A stretch of DNA of 64,000 nucleotides from Roseburia sp. 831b (GTDB lineage: Bacteria; Bacillota; Clostridia; Lachnospirales; Lachnospiraceae): positions 124,001-188,000 of the forward strand of contig NZ_CP135162.1 of assembly GCF_001940165.2 (NCBI RefSeq), read 5' to 3'. The position numbers were made by a program, and so were the translations under genes. Shown here one piece after another: positions 43,345 through 52,908 of this stretch (within the stretch, counting starts at the first letter, position 1; each line of letters starts with the position of its first letter). The notes under the pieces were generated by a model. The model was given only the letters and a program-made list of their open reading frames with translations. It ran no database searches and had not been told where the DNA came from.

Positions 43345-46300
43345 ATGGCATTTACGCATTTACATGTCCATACAGAGTTTTCACTTTTGGATGGATCGAA
43401 TAAGATAAAAGAATACGTTGCCAGAGTCAAAGAACTTGGAATGAACAGTGCCGCCATCACAGACCACGGGGTCATGTATGGCGTCATTGACTTTTACAAG
43501 GAGGCAAAGGCACAGGGAATCAACCCGATTTTAGGGTGCGAGGTGTATGTGGCGCCGAATTCCCGTTTCGACAGAGAATTGTCGCATGGGGACGATCGTT
43601 ACTACCATCTGGTATTGTTAGCGGAGAATAACCAGGGCTACCAGAACCTGATGAAGATTGTTTCAAAAGGTTTTGTCGATGGTTATTACTACAAACCACG
43701 TGTGGATATGGAAGTCTTAGAAAAGTATCACGAAGGGATTATCGCATTAAGCGCCTGCCTGGCGGGGGAGGTGCAGCGATATCTGGTTCGTGGTCTTTAC
43801 GAAGAAGCGAAAACGGTTGCGCAAAAGTATGAGAACTGCTTTGGAAAAGGCAACTTTTTCTTAGAACTTCAGGACCATGGAATCCCGGAGCAGAAGATGG
43901 TGAATCCGCAGTTGCTGCGCATGAGTGAGGAACTTGGAATTGAGTTAGTTGCAACAAACGATGTGCACTACACTTATGCGGAGGATGCGGAGGCGCATGA
44001 CATCTTACTTTGTATCCAGACCGGGAAAAAATTAGCGGATGAAGACCGTATGCGCTACGAAGGCGGACAGTATTATGTGAAGTCGGAAGAGGAGATGCGT
44101 TCACTTTTCCCGTATGCACTTCAGGCAATCGAGAATACGCAAAAGATAGCAGACCGCTGTCACGTCGAGATAGAATTTGGTGTGACAAAGCTGCCACATT
44201 TTGATGTGCCGGAAGGATATAATTCCTGGACCTATCTGAATAAATTGTGCCACGACGGATTGAAAGACCGCTATCCAAAGAAATGGGAAGAGCTGCTTCC
44301 GAAGCTTGATTATGAGCTTGGCGTTATCCAGAAGATGGGATACGTCGATTATTTTTTGATTGTATGGGATTTTATCAACTATGCCAGAACACACGGAATT
44401 CCGGTCGGACCGGGACGAGGCAGTGCGGCAGGAAGCCTGGTATCTTATACAACCGGTATTACGAATATCGACCCGATTAAATACAGCTTGCTGTTTGAGC
44501 GTTTCTTAAACCCGGAACGAGTTACCATGCCGGATATTGATATCGACTTCTGCTATGAGAGGCGAAGTGAGGTTATCGATTACGTCATCAAAAAATACGG
44601 TGCAGACTGTGTGACACAGATTGTGACGTTTGGAACGTTAAAGGCAAAAGGCGTGGTCCGTGACGTCGGACGAGTCATGGATTTGCCATACGCATTTTGT
44701 GACAAGATTTCCAAAAGCATTCCAGATGAGCTTGGAATTACAATCGAAAAGGCTCTGACGATGAATCCAGAGCTCCGTGCGATGTATGAGTCAGACGCGA
44801 CTGTTAAGAACCTGCTTGATATGTCAAAGCGATTAGAAGGGCTGCCACGTCATACTTCCATGCATGCAGCAGGTGTCGTAATCTCACAGAAGGCGATGGA
44901 TGAGTACGTGCCATTGTCGAGAGGTTCGGACGGTACGATCACAACACAGTACATCATGACGACCATCGAAGAACTTGGACTTTTAAAGATGGACTTTTTA
45001 GGTCTTCGTACCTTAACGGTCATTGACAATGCGGTCAAGCTGGTAAAAAGAAATTACGGCGTGGAAATCGATGTGGATCGCATTGATTATGATGATAAAA
45101 AAGTATTAGAATCGATTGGAACCGGCCACACAGAAGGCATTTTCCAGCTAGAGAGTGCCGGAATGAAGAACTTCATGAAGGAGTTAAGACCGCAGAGCCT
45201 TGAGGATGTCATTGCGGGAATTTCACTGTATCGTCCGGGTCCAATGGACTTTATTCCAAAGTACATCAAAGGAAAAAATGAGCCGGACAGCATCAGTTAT
45301 GTATGCCCGGAATTAGAGCCAATCCTAGAGCCGACCTACGGCTGTATTGTCTATCAGGAACAGGTAATGCAGATAGTACAGAGCCTTGCCGGTTATACGA
45401 TGGGACAGGCGGATAACATCCGTCGTGCGATGAGTAAAAAGAAACAGTATGTCATCGATGCGGAGCGCCAGAACTTTGTTTATGGGAACGAAGAGGAAGG
45501 CATCAAAGGATGTATCAACAATGGCATCAGCGAGAAGGCAGCGAATGAGATTTACGATTCCATGGTAGATTTCGCGAAGTATGCGTTTAACAAATCGCAT
45601 GCAGCAGCCTATGCCGTGGTTTCCTATCAGACCGCATTCTTGAAATTCTACTATCCGGTAGAATTCATGGCTGCCCTGATGACGTCCGTACTGGATAATA
45701 CCAGAAAAGTATCGGAATACATTTACACTTGTCGTCAGATGGGAATCAAAGTGCTGTCACCGGATATCAATGCCGGTGAAGGTGTGTTCTCTGCGGATAC
45801 GGAAGGAATCCGCTATGGACTCTATGCCATCAAGAGCATTGGACGTCCGGTTGTGGATGCGATTATTGAGGAACGTAATCAGAATGGACCATATTCCACA
45901 CTCCAGAACTTTATTGAGCGTGTGTGTGGGCGTGAAATCAATAAGAGAGCCATTGAGAACCTGATTAAAGCGGGAGCCTGTGACTGCCTGGATGGAAACC
46001 GCCAGCAGATGGTGCTTAGCTATGCGATGATTTTAGACAATGTCAACAGCCAGCGGAAAAAATCCATGGAAGGCCAGATGAGCCTGTTTGATTTTGCTTC
46101 CGAGGAAGATAAGAAAAGTTACGAGATGAAATATCCAAACGTGGAGGAATATCCAAAGGAAGTGAAGTTAGGATATGAAAAAGAAGTGCTTGGCATCTAC
46201 TTAAGTGGTCATCCTTTGGAAGAGTACGAGGAAAAATGGCGCAAGAGCATTTCGAAGGTGACGACGGACTTTATTCTGGATGAAGAAACCAATGAAATCA

Positions 46301-46818
46301 AGGTAAAAGATAACGAGAAAGTCACCGTCGGTGGAATCATCACGGAAAAGACCATCAAGTACACGAAGAACAATAAGACGATGGCATTCCTGACGATTGA
46401 GGATCTGGTTGGAACGGTGGAAGTGATTGTGTTCCCAAGGGATTACGAGCGCTATCACACGATGATTGAGGAGGACGAGAAGGTCTTTATCCAGGGACAT
46501 GCCAATGTCGAGGAAGAGAAAAACGGCAAAATCATCTGTGAAAAGGTGATTCCGTTTGATGACACCAGCCGTGAAGTCTGGTTAAAGTTTCCGACCAAGG
46601 AAGCCTATGAAGAAAAGGAAAAAGAACTCTTTTCCATGCTTCATGATTCCGATGGAAAAGACAGTGTTGTCATCTATACTTCATCCCCGAAAGCAATAAA
46701 AAAATTGCCGGCAAGTCAGAACATCAAAGCGGATTCTGAGATTGTGAACAATTTAACTAACTTTTTGGGCGAAAATAATGTAAAAGTTGTAGAAAAATCC
46801 ATTGAAAACAGACGCTAA
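43345..46818 (+). CDS. dnaE: DNA polymerase III subunit alpha (DnaE)
   Basis: This is a replicative DNA polymerase of family C, 1157 residues. The PHP domain starts at residue 5 (HLHVHTEFSLLDG) with the metal-binding histidines preserved. The catalytic Asp motif PDIDIDF is near residues 396-402. A helix-hairpin-helix and an OB-fold (VTVGGIITEKTIKYTKNNKTMAFLTIEDL) complete the C-terminal part. It is DnaE-type, not PolC; Firmicutes usually carry both. Co-transcribed with trpS. Confidence 0.97.
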   Translation: MAFTHLHVHTEFSLLDGSNKIKEYVARVKELGMNSAAITDHGVMYGVIDFYKEAKAQGINPILGCEVYVAPNSRFDRELSHGDDRYYHLVLLAENNQGYQNLMKIVSKGFVDGYYYKPRVDMEVLEKYHEGIIALSACLAGEVQRYLVRGLYEEAKTVAQKYENCFGKGNFFLELQDHGIPEQKMVNPQLLRMSEELGIELVATNDVHYTYAEDAEAHDILLCIQTGKKLADEDRMRYEGGQYYVKSEEEMRSLFPYALQAIENTQKIADRCHVEIEFGVTKLPHFDVPEGYNSWTYLNKLCHDGLKDRYPKKWEELLPKLDYELGVIQKMGYVDYFLIVWDFINYARTHGIPVGPGRGSAAGSLVSYTTGITNIDPIKYSLLFERFLNPERVTMPDIDIDFCYERRSEVIDYVIKKYGADCVTQIVTFGTLKAKGVVRDVGRVMDLPYAFCDKISKSIPDELGITIEKALTMNPELRAMYESDATVKNLLDMSKRLEGLPRHTSMHAAGVVISQKAMDEYVPLSRGSDGTITTQYIMTTIEELGLLKMDFLGLRTLTVIDNAVKLVKRNYGVEIDVDRIDYDDKKVLESIGTGHTEGIFQLESAGMKNFMKELRPQSLEDVIAGISLYRPGPMDFIPKYIKGKNEPDSISYVCPELEPILEPTYGCIVYQEQVMQIVQSLAGYTMGQADNIRRAMSKKKQYVIDAERQNFVYGNEEEGIKGCINNGISEKAANEIYDSMVDFAKYAFNKSHAAAYAVVSYQTAFLKFYYPVEFMAALMTSVLDNTRKVSEYIYTCRQMGIKVLSPDINAGEGVFSADTEGIRYGLYAIKSIGRPVVDAIIEERNQNGPYSTLQNFIERVCGREINKRAIENLIKAGACDCLDGNRQQMVLSYAMILDNVNSQRKKSMEGQMSLFDFASEEDKKSYEMKYPNVEEYPKEVKLGYEKEVLGIYLSGHPLEEYEEKWRKSISKVTTDFILDEETNEIKVKDNEKVTVGGIITEKTIKYTKNNKTMAFLTIEDLVGTVEVIVFPRDYERYHTMIEEDEKVFIQGHANVEEEKNGKIICEKVIPFDDTSREVWLKFPTKEAYEEKEKELFSMLHDSDGKDSVVIYTSSPKAIKKLPASQNIKADSEIVNNLTNFLGENNVKVVEKSIENRR

Positions 46819-46830
46819 AGAGATTAAAAT
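46802..46830 (+). promoter_or_regulatory. Promoter of pfkA inside the end of dnaE
   Basis: TTGAAA at 46802-46807, a 17-nt spacer and TAAAAT at 46825-46830. The -35 lies within the last codons of dnaE, so pfkA can be expressed alone. Confidence 0.55.
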
Positions 46831-46889
46831 GATAGAGATAGAAGATTAGTATATATTTTCGACGGGTATATTTTAGGAGGAACTAAAAA

Positions 46890-47864
46890 ATGGCAAAAGA
46901 AGTAAAAACAATTGGTGTTTTAACAAGTGGTGGAGATGCACCAGGAATGAATGCTGCAGTACGTGCCGTTGTACGTCAGGCATTATCAAAAGGGTTAAAA
47001 GTTAAAGGAATTAAGAGAGGATATGCAGGACTTCTTCAGGAAGAGATTTTCGATATGGAAGCAAAAGACGTATCCGATATTATAAACCGTGGTGGTACTA
47101 TTTTACAGACTGCACGTTGCTTAGAGTTCAAGGAATTAGAGTATCAGAAGAAAGCTGCTGAGATTTGCAAGAAACACGGCATTGATGGTATCGTTGTTAT
47201 TGGTGGTGACGGTTCTTTCCAGGGAGCTCAGAAGTTAGCTGCTCTTGGAATCAACACAATCGGACTTCCAGGAACCATCGACCTTGATATTGCATGTACA
47301 GAGTACACTATTGGTTTCGATACAGCCGTTAACACAGCAATGGAAGCAATCGATAAGATTCGTGATACTTCTACTTCTCATGAGAGATGTTCTATCATCG
47401 AGGTTATGGGACGTGGCGCTGGTTACATCGCATTATGGTGCGGTATTGCCAACGGTGCTGAGGAAGTATTACTTCCAGAAAAATATGACTTTGATGAGCA
47501 GAAGCTTGTAAACAACATCATCGAGAGCAGAAAACGTGGTAAACAGCATTACATCATCATCAATGCAGAAGGTATCGGACATTCTGCAAGCATGGCTAAG
47601 AGAATCGAAGCTGCAACCGGTATGGAAACAAGAGCAACTATCTTAGGACATATGCAGCGTGGTGGTAACCCAACAGCAAAAGACCGTGTATACGCTTCTA
47701 CCATGGGTGCATTGGCAGTTGATTTACTTTGCGAAGGAAAGAGCAACCGTGTCGTTGGATACCGTCACGGAGAATTCGTTGATTTTGATATCGATGAAGC
47801 ACTTGCAATGCAGAAATCGATTCCAGAATACGAATACGAAATCTGTCATAACCTTTCCATCTAA
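46890..47864 (+). CDS. pfkA: 6-phosphofructokinase
   Basis: Phosphorylates fructose-6-phosphate in glycolysis; 324 residues. GVLTSGGDAPGMNAAVR binds the nucleotide and GGDGSFQGA (near residue 104) has Gly after GGD, the pattern of ATP-dependent enzymes (pyrophosphate users have Asp). The catalytic loop reads PGTIDLDIACTEYTIGFDTA: the usual TIDND is TIDLD, though both Asp residues are kept. MGRGAGYIA and the effector-site Arg/His segments are present. TAGGAGG precedes the start. Followed by a terminator. Confidence 0.96.
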   Translation: MAKEVKTIGVLTSGGDAPGMNAAVRAVVRQALSKGLKVKGIKRGYAGLLQEEIFDMEAKDVSDIINRGGTILQTARCLEFKELEYQKKAAEICKKHGIDGIVVIGGDGSFQGAQKLAALGINTIGLPGTIDLDIACTEYTIGFDTAVNTAMEAIDKIRDTSTSHERCSIIEVMGRGAGYIALWCGIANGAEEVLLPEKYDFDEQKLVNNIIESRKRGKQHYIIINAEGIGHSASMAKRIEAATGMETRATILGHMQRGGNPTAKDRVYASTMGALAVDLLCEGKSNRVVGYRHGEFVDFDIDEALAMQKSIPEYEYEICHNLSI

Positions 47865-47916
47865 GAGGTGGGACAGGCTGGATACAAAACAGCCAGGAAA
47901 TCGAATAGAAAATAAG

Positions 47917-47951
47917 AAAACTCCACGGATTTTGGGTTCGTGGAGTTTTTT
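47917..47951 (+). terminator. Terminator of pfkA
   Basis: AAAACTCCACG pairs with CGTGGAGTTTTTT around an 11-nt loop. Confidence 0.9.
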
Positions 47952-47971
47952 AGATAAAAGAGGAAAACGAA

Positions 47972-48745
47972 ATGATTACAAGTACGAGTAACCAGCAGAT
48001 GAAACATATTTTGGCTTTGGAGAAAAAGGCAAAGTATAGAAGAGAAGAACAGCAATTTGTTGTGGAAGGCAGAAAGATGTTTGCAGAAGCTCCAAGGGAG
48101 TGGGTGAGTAAAGTCTACGTCGCAGAATCTGTTGTGGAAGAAATGCAGGATTATCTCGATGGTTATCCCTACGAGGTTGTCTCGGATTCCGTTTTTAAAG
48201 CGATTTCCGATACGCAGACACCGCAGGGAATTCTTAGCGTGGTAAAAATGCCATCGTATGAGCTGACAGATTTGTGGAAGCAGGATCAGACATCGCTTTT
48301 AATTTTAGAGAGCGTGCAAGACCCTGGAAACCTTGGAACGATGCTTCGAACCGGAGAAGGTGCGGGCATTACCGGAGTCATCATGAACAAGACAACGGTG
48401 GATCTTTTTAATCCAAAGACCATCCGTTCTACGATGGGAAGTATTTACCGTGTCCCATTTTTTGTGGCGGAAGATTTAGAAGAAACCATGCAGGAATTAA
48501 AGGAAAAGGGCGTGAAGCTTTATGCTGCCCACCTAAAAGGCACGATGCAGTATGATGAACCGGATTACACCGGTGCTACTGGATTTTTGATTGGAAATGA
48601 AGGAAATGGATTAAGTGATGAGATTGCAAATCTTGCAGATACTTACATTAAAATTCCGATGGAGGGAAAAGTAGAATCACTAAATGCCGCAATTTCTGCA
48701 TCCCTTTTGATGTACGAAGCGAACAGACAAAGAAGAAGAAAATAG
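47972..48745 (+). CDS. SpoU/TrmH family RNA 2'-O-ribose methyltransferase
   Basis: This is an SPOUT methylase of 257 residues acting on rRNA or tRNA with S-adenosylmethionine. The N-terminal substrate-binding domain includes EEQQFVVEGRKMF. The knot has the three SpoU motifs: LESVQDPGNLGTMLRT, FLIGNEGNGLSDE and IPMEGKVESLNAAISASLLMYE. Specific target cannot be deduced; it resembles the RlmB/TsnR branch. AAAGAGG precedes the start. It heads a short run with the next two genes. Confidence 0.93.
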   Translation: MITSTSNQQMKHILALEKKAKYRREEQQFVVEGRKMFAEAPREWVSKVYVAESVVEEMQDYLDGYPYEVVSDSVFKAISDTQTPQGILSVVKMPSYELTDLWKQDQTSLLILESVQDPGNLGTMLRTGEGAGITGVIMNKTTVDLFNPKTIRSTMGSIYRVPFFVAEDLEETMQELKEKGVKLYAAHLKGTMQYDEPDYTGATGFLIGNEGNGLSDEIANLADTYIKIPMEGKVESLNAAISASLLMYEANRQRRRK

Positions 48746-48758
48746 AGGGGCAGGTACA

Positions 48759-49022
48759 ATGAGAATCTGGTTTAAAATGTTTGAAAATACGCATTTGCTT
48801 AAGGATATGACGGTCACAAATGAGACGGATGAGACGAGAACACATAAGATTTTTCAGGCGATGGATGAGGTATGTTATGCATTTGACCTTGGAAAGCCAA
48901 TCTGGCTGGATAAGAATGTGAACGAATTCAAGCGTCACGCCAAGACAAGATTTACCAAAGATAATTTTGTGGAGGAGATTGAGTTTGATTTCCTTGAGAT
49001 GGAAGTGATAGAGGAGGACTAG
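48759..49022 (+). CDS. Conserved hypothetical protein, 87 aa
   Basis: I do not recognise a named family. The product is a small soluble alpha/beta protein with a strand MRIWFKMFENTHLLKDM, a central helix MDEVCYAFDLGKPIWLDKN and an acidic end FDFLEMEVIEED. AGGGGCAGG precedes the ATG. Its stop lies 1 bp before the GTG of the next gene, so they are translationally linked. The pattern of conserved Trp, His and Asp residues gives no function. Confidence 0.75.
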   Translation: MRIWFKMFENTHLLKDMTVTNETDETRTHKIFQAMDEVCYAFDLGKPIWLDKNVNEFKRHAKTRFTKDNFVEEIEFDFLEMEVIEED

Positions 49023-49023
49023 C

Positions 49024-50085
49024 GTGGAAAAATTTAAAGCATTTTTAAAAAGAAAAAATATTATCCTTTCGGCAAAACGTTATGGAATTGATGCCCTTGG
49101 GGCGATGGCACAGGGATTGTTTGCGTCCTTGTTAATTGGAACGATTGTCAGCACAATCGGAACACAGTTTGGCATTGAGCTTCTTGTAACCATTGGAAAT
49201 TATGCAAAAGCAGCCGTTGGTCCTGCAATGGCAATCTCGATTGGTTATGCCCTGCAGACACCGCCGCTCGTTCTTTTCTCACTGGCAGCAGTTGGAGCCG
49301 CCGCAAATGAGCTTGGCGGTGCCGGAGGACCACTTGCCGTGCTTGTGGTCACCATTTTTGCAGCAGAATTTGGAAAAGCTGTTTCCAAGGAAACAAAAAT
49401 TGACATTATTGTCACACCGTTTGTGACGATTTTTATTGGCGCAGGTTTGTCACTCTGGTGGGCACCGGCAATCGGAGCAGCCGCAAGTGCAGTAGGAAAT
49501 GCGATTATGTGGGCGACAGAATTACAGCCATTCTTTATGGGAATCGTGGTATCGGTTCTGGTTGGAATCGCGCTGACGCTTCCTATCAGCAGTGCAGCAA
49601 TCTGTGCCGCATTAAACTTAACGGGACTTGCCGGCGGTGCAGCCCTGGCAGGATGCTGTGCGCAGATGGTTGGCTTTGCGGTGCTTAGTTTTAAAGAAAA
49701 TGGCTGGGGTGGATTTTTTGCACAGGGAATCGGAACTTCGATGCTACAGATGGGAAACATCGTTAAGAATCCAAGAATCTGGCTTCCTGCAATTTTGTCC
49801 TCAGCAGTGACCGGGCCGGTTGCAACCTGTATATTTAAGATGCAGATGAACGGCGCAGCCGTATCCTCTGGAATGGGAACCTGCGGTCTTGTCGGTCAGA
49901 TTGGCCTCTACACCGGATGGTTAAATGACATTGCAGACGGAAGTAAAACAGCCATCACATCCGTTGACTGGCTGGGCATGATTCTGGTGTGTTTTGTACT
50001 GCCGGGAGTGCTTACATGGGCGTTTGGCATGCTCTTGCGCAAGCTGAACTGGATTAAGGAAAATGATTTAAAACTAAATTTGTAG
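49024..50085 (+). CDS. PTS EIIC-like (PTS_EIIC_2) membrane protein
   Basis: This polytopic membrane protein of 353 residues has about ten hydrophobic segments and many Gly/Ala pairs (AVGAAANELGGAGGPLA). It matches the family annotated as PTS sugar transporter subunit IIC type 2, which lacks fused IIA and IIB domains. None of the usual IIA or IIB partners is nearby, so phosphotransfer-dependent sugar uptake is unproven. Start is a GTG with GAGGAGG upstream, joined to the previous gene. Cytosolic C-terminus is Lys/Asn-rich. Substrate unknown. Confidence 0.8.
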   Translation: MEKFKAFLKRKNIILSAKRYGIDALGAMAQGLFASLLIGTIVSTIGTQFGIELLVTIGNYAKAAVGPAMAISIGYALQTPPLVLFSLAAVGAAANELGGAGGPLAVLVVTIFAAEFGKAVSKETKIDIIVTPFVTIFIGAGLSLWWAPAIGAAASAVGNAIMWATELQPFFMGIVVSVLVGIALTLPISSAAICAALNLTGLAGGAALAGCCAQMVGFAVLSFKENGWGGFFAQGIGTSMLQMGNIVKNPRIWLPAILSSAVTGPVATCIFKMQMNGAAVSSGMGTCGLVGQIGLYTGWLNDIADGSKTAITSVDWLGMILVCFVLPGVLTWAFGMLLRKLNWIKENDLKLNL

Positions 50086-50161
50086 TTAGACCGAAAACGG
50101 GCGAAAAATGTAAAGAAAAGACGCCAAAACTTTTGAAATATCCCACCAAAGTAACAAGAAA

Positions 50162-50172
50162 TATGGTATAAT
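50162..50172 (+). promoter_or_regulatory. Extended -10 promoter of the alarmone synthetase gene
   Basis: TATGGTATAAT contains TGG-TATAAT; no good -35 is visible, consistent with an extended -10 promoter. Confidence 0.55.
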
Positions 50173-50235
50173 AAAAGGGCATGAAGAATAGAAATAAAAT
50201 TGGTCTTTATGTGGATTTTGTTTGGAGGGAGTAAC

Positions 50236-50895
50236 ATGGATAAACCATTTACATTGAGTGAAGGGGTCGATAGTTGGAACACTATCATCTTTTTATATAA
50301 TTCGGCACTGAAGGAGGTTGGAACGAAGTTAGAGATTTTAAATGACGAGTTCCAGCAGGTACATCAATACAATCCGATTGAGTATATCAAATCGAGAATT
50401 AAGACACCGGAGAGTATTGTAAAGAAGTTAAAGCGCTATGGACATGAGAGTACCATAGATAACATGGTCAAATACATCAATGACATTGCGGGAATTCGAA
50501 TTGTATGTTCGTTTACATCCGATATTTACCGCCTGGCTGAGATGATTGGAAAGCAGAACGACCTTACGGTTGTATCGGTAAAAGATTATATCAAGCATCC
50601 GAAAGAGAGCGGTTATAAGAGTTATCATATGCTGGTAACGGTACCGATTTTTTTGACAGACCGTGTGGTAGATACCAGAGTAGAGATACAGATTCGTACG
50701 ATTGCGATGGATTTCTGGGCAAGTCTGGAACATAAGATTTATTACAAATTTGAAGGAAATGCACCGGAATACATCAGCAGAGACTTAAGAGAGTGCTCTG
50801 GAATCGTATCCATGCTGGATGCAAAGATGCTCCAGTTGAATGAGGCAATTTTGGAGGCAAAAGCCGCACAGGAAGAGGAACATGAATTTAATTAA
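50236..50895 (+). CDS. Small alarmone (ppGpp) synthetase, RelQ/RelP type
   Basis: Transfers pyrophosphate from ATP to GTP or GDP; 219 residues with only the synthetase domain. Motifs of the RelA/SpoT synthetase fold are visible: DIAGIRIVCSF, the substrate loop KESGYKSYHMLV and EIQIRTIAMDFWASLEHKI. There is no hydrolase, TGS or ACT domain, which defines small alarmone synthetases. GGAGG (GGAGGGAG) is ahead of the ATG at 50236; an earlier in-frame start is less likely. The end overlaps the ABC-F gene by 14 bp, so both are made together. Confidence 0.94.
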   Translation: MDKPFTLSEGVDSWNTIIFLYNSALKEVGTKLEILNDEFQQVHQYNPIEYIKSRIKTPESIVKKLKRYGHESTIDNMVKYINDIAGIRIVCSFTSDIYRLAEMIGKQNDLTVVSVKDYIKHPKESGYKSYHMLVTVPIFLTDRVVDTRVEIQIRTIAMDFWASLEHKIYYKFEGNAPEYISRDLRECSGIVSMLDAKMLQLNEAILEAKAAQEEEHEFN

Positions 50896-52822
50896 TGTTG
50901 AAAATATTACAAAAATATACACAGAGAGGAAGCTTTTTGAAAAAGCTTCCTTTTATCTGCAAGAAGGAGAAAAAGTTGGAATCATCGGTATCAATGGAAC
51001 TGGAAAATCCACACTTTTAAAAATCATAGCAGGCGCAGAGGAACCGGACGAGGGAAGTGTGACAAGAGCGAATCACATCGTGGTTCGTTATCTTCCGCAG
51101 AATCCGGTTTTTGACCCAGGAAAAAACGTGCTGGAGAATGTGCTAGAACAAGCTGTGAAAAATTTTGAAATGCAGGGGAATGAGCCTGTAAAGATGACAA
51201 AAGGGCTTCATGAGGCAGACCATTGGAATCTGGAAAGTACAGCAAAGAACATGATGACGCGTCTTGGAATCACAGACTTTTCAAAGAAGGCAGGAGAACT
51301 TTCGGGTGGACAAAGAAAGCGTCTTGCGTTAGTTGCCGCACTGTTAGTTCCCTGCGACGTCCTGATTTTAGACGAGCCGACGAACCATCTGGACTCGACT
51401 ATGGCAGACTGGTTAGAAGATTTTTTGAAAAATCAGAAGGCTGCGCTTGTGATGGTAACGCATGACCGATATTTTTTAGACAGTGTCTGCAACCGGATTG
51501 TTGAAATAGATAAAGGTGCAATTTATAGTTATGATACAAACTATTCCGGATTTTTGGAGCGAAAAGCAGAGCGTGAGGAGATTGCGGTTGCAAGTGAGCG
51601 AAAGAGACAGTCGGTGTTACGCAAAGAGATTGAGTGGATGCAGCGTGGCGCAAGGGCAAGATCGACCAAGCAAAAGGCGCACATCCAGCGTTACGAGGCG
51701 CTCCGGGACCAAAAAGGACCGGAATTTGACTCTAAGATAGAGATTGGTTCTGTTTCGACCAGAACAGGAAGAACTACAATTGAAGTTGAAAATGTCAGTA
51801 AGGGATATGATGGAAGGAAGTTGATTTCTGATTTTTCCTATATCTTTTTAAAGAATGATCGAATTGGATTCATCGGGCCAAACGGTTCGGGTAAAACCAC
51901 CTTGATGAAATTAATCGACGGACGTATCCAGCCGGATGCTGGAAAAATCACAATCGGCCAGACCATAAAGATTGGTTACTATACCCAGGAAATTGAAAAT
52001 GACAAGTCGGCGGGGGTTGCCTATATGGACCCGAACGAGCGTGTCATTGATTACATCAAGAATACTGCAGAATATGTAAGAACAGAGGAAGGACTCGTCT
52101 CGGCGTCCGTGATGTTAGAGCGCTTCCTTTTCCCGGCATCCCAGCAGTACAGCCCGATTGGAAAGCTTTCCGGTGGAGAGAAAAGAAGATTAAACCTGCT
52201 TCGCGTCTTAATGGAAGCACCAAATGTCCTGATTTTAGACGAGCCGACCAACGATCTGGATACGCAGACTCTCGCAATTTTAGAGGATTACCTCGACCGC
52301 TATGACGGAATCGTTATCACGGTATCGCACGACCGTTACTTTTTAGACCGTGTGGTAAGAAGAATCTTTGCGTTTGAAGGGGACGGCGTCATCCGCCAGT
52401 ACGAAGGTGGTTACACAGATTATGTAAACCGAAAGAAGGCGCAAGAAGCAGTTTCGTCACAGAAGATTTCTGCTGGAAAAGACAGTGTGTCAGGAAAAGG
52501 CAGCACATCAGGGAATGATAGTGTCTCCGGTAAAAACAGCACATCCGGAAAAGAGAATTTCCACGGCGAGAAAAAGCTAAAATTCAGCTATAACGAGCAG
52601 CGAGAGTATGAGACCATCGAGGCAGACATTGAAAAGCTGGAAAGTAAAATCGAGGAACTGGAAGCCAATATTTTAAAGAATGCCAGCAATTTTGTGAAAC
52701 TCAACGAACTGACGAATGAGAAGATGAAGGCAGAGGCAGCCTTAGAAGAAAAGATGGAACGTTGGGAATACTTAGAAGACTTGGCAGAACGGATTCAAAA
52801 ACAAAAAGAAGCAGCAAATTAA
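50882..52822 (+). CDS. ABC-F family ATPase (Uup/YfmR-like)
   Basis: This is a ribosome-associated ABC protein without membrane domain, 646 residues with two ATPase domains. Domain 1: INGTGKST, LSGGQRKR, DEPTNHLD. Domain 2: GPNGSGKTT, LSGGEKRR, DEPTNDLD. The interdomain linker is Arg/Lys-rich (QRGARARSTKQKAHIQRYEA). A Ser/Gly/Lys repeat segment (SVSGKGSTSGNDSVSGK) precedes a C-terminal coiled coil, the Uup architecture. Starts within the preceding gene. Resistance (Vga/Msr/OptrA) versus housekeeping function cannot be settled by eye; the arm and linker look housekeeping. Confidence 0.93.
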   Translation: MNLINVENITKIYTERKLFEKASFYLQEGEKVGIIGINGTGKSTLLKIIAGAEEPDEGSVTRANHIVVRYLPQNPVFDPGKNVLENVLEQAVKNFEMQGNEPVKMTKGLHEADHWNLESTAKNMMTRLGITDFSKKAGELSGGQRKRLALVAALLVPCDVLILDEPTNHLDSTMADWLEDFLKNQKAALVMVTHDRYFLDSVCNRIVEIDKGAIYSYDTNYSGFLERKAEREEIAVASERKRQSVLRKEIEWMQRGARARSTKQKAHIQRYEALRDQKGPEFDSKIEIGSVSTRTGRTTIEVENVSKGYDGRKLISDFSYIFLKNDRIGFIGPNGSGKTTLMKLIDGRIQPDAGKITIGQTIKIGYYTQEIENDKSAGVAYMDPNERVIDYIKNTAEYVRTEEGLVSASVMLERFLFPASQQYSPIGKLSGGEKRRLNLLRVLMEAPNVLILDEPTNDLDTQTLAILEDYLDRYDGIVITVSHDRYFLDRVVRRIFAFEGDGVIRQYEGGYTDYVNRKKAQEAVSSQKISAGKDSVSGKGSTSGNDSVSGKNSTSGKENFHGEKKLKFSYNEQREYETIEADIEKLESKIEELEANILKNASNFVKLNELTNEKMKAEAALEEKMERWEYLEDLAERIQKQKEAAN

Positions 52823-52825
52823 TAG

Positions 52826-52908
52826 AAAACGCCAGAACCGGCAAGAAACGGACATGTATCCAGAATCCTGGACACATATCAGGCAAAAACCGGGACTGGC
52901 GTTTTTTA
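52826..52908. terminator. Large bidirectional terminator between abcF and thrE genes
   Basis: AAAACGCCAG pairs with CTGGCGTTTT, with an inner CCGG / CCGG element and a hairpin CCAGAATCCTGG inside. A tract on one side and T tract on the other serve both convergent units. Confidence 0.8.
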
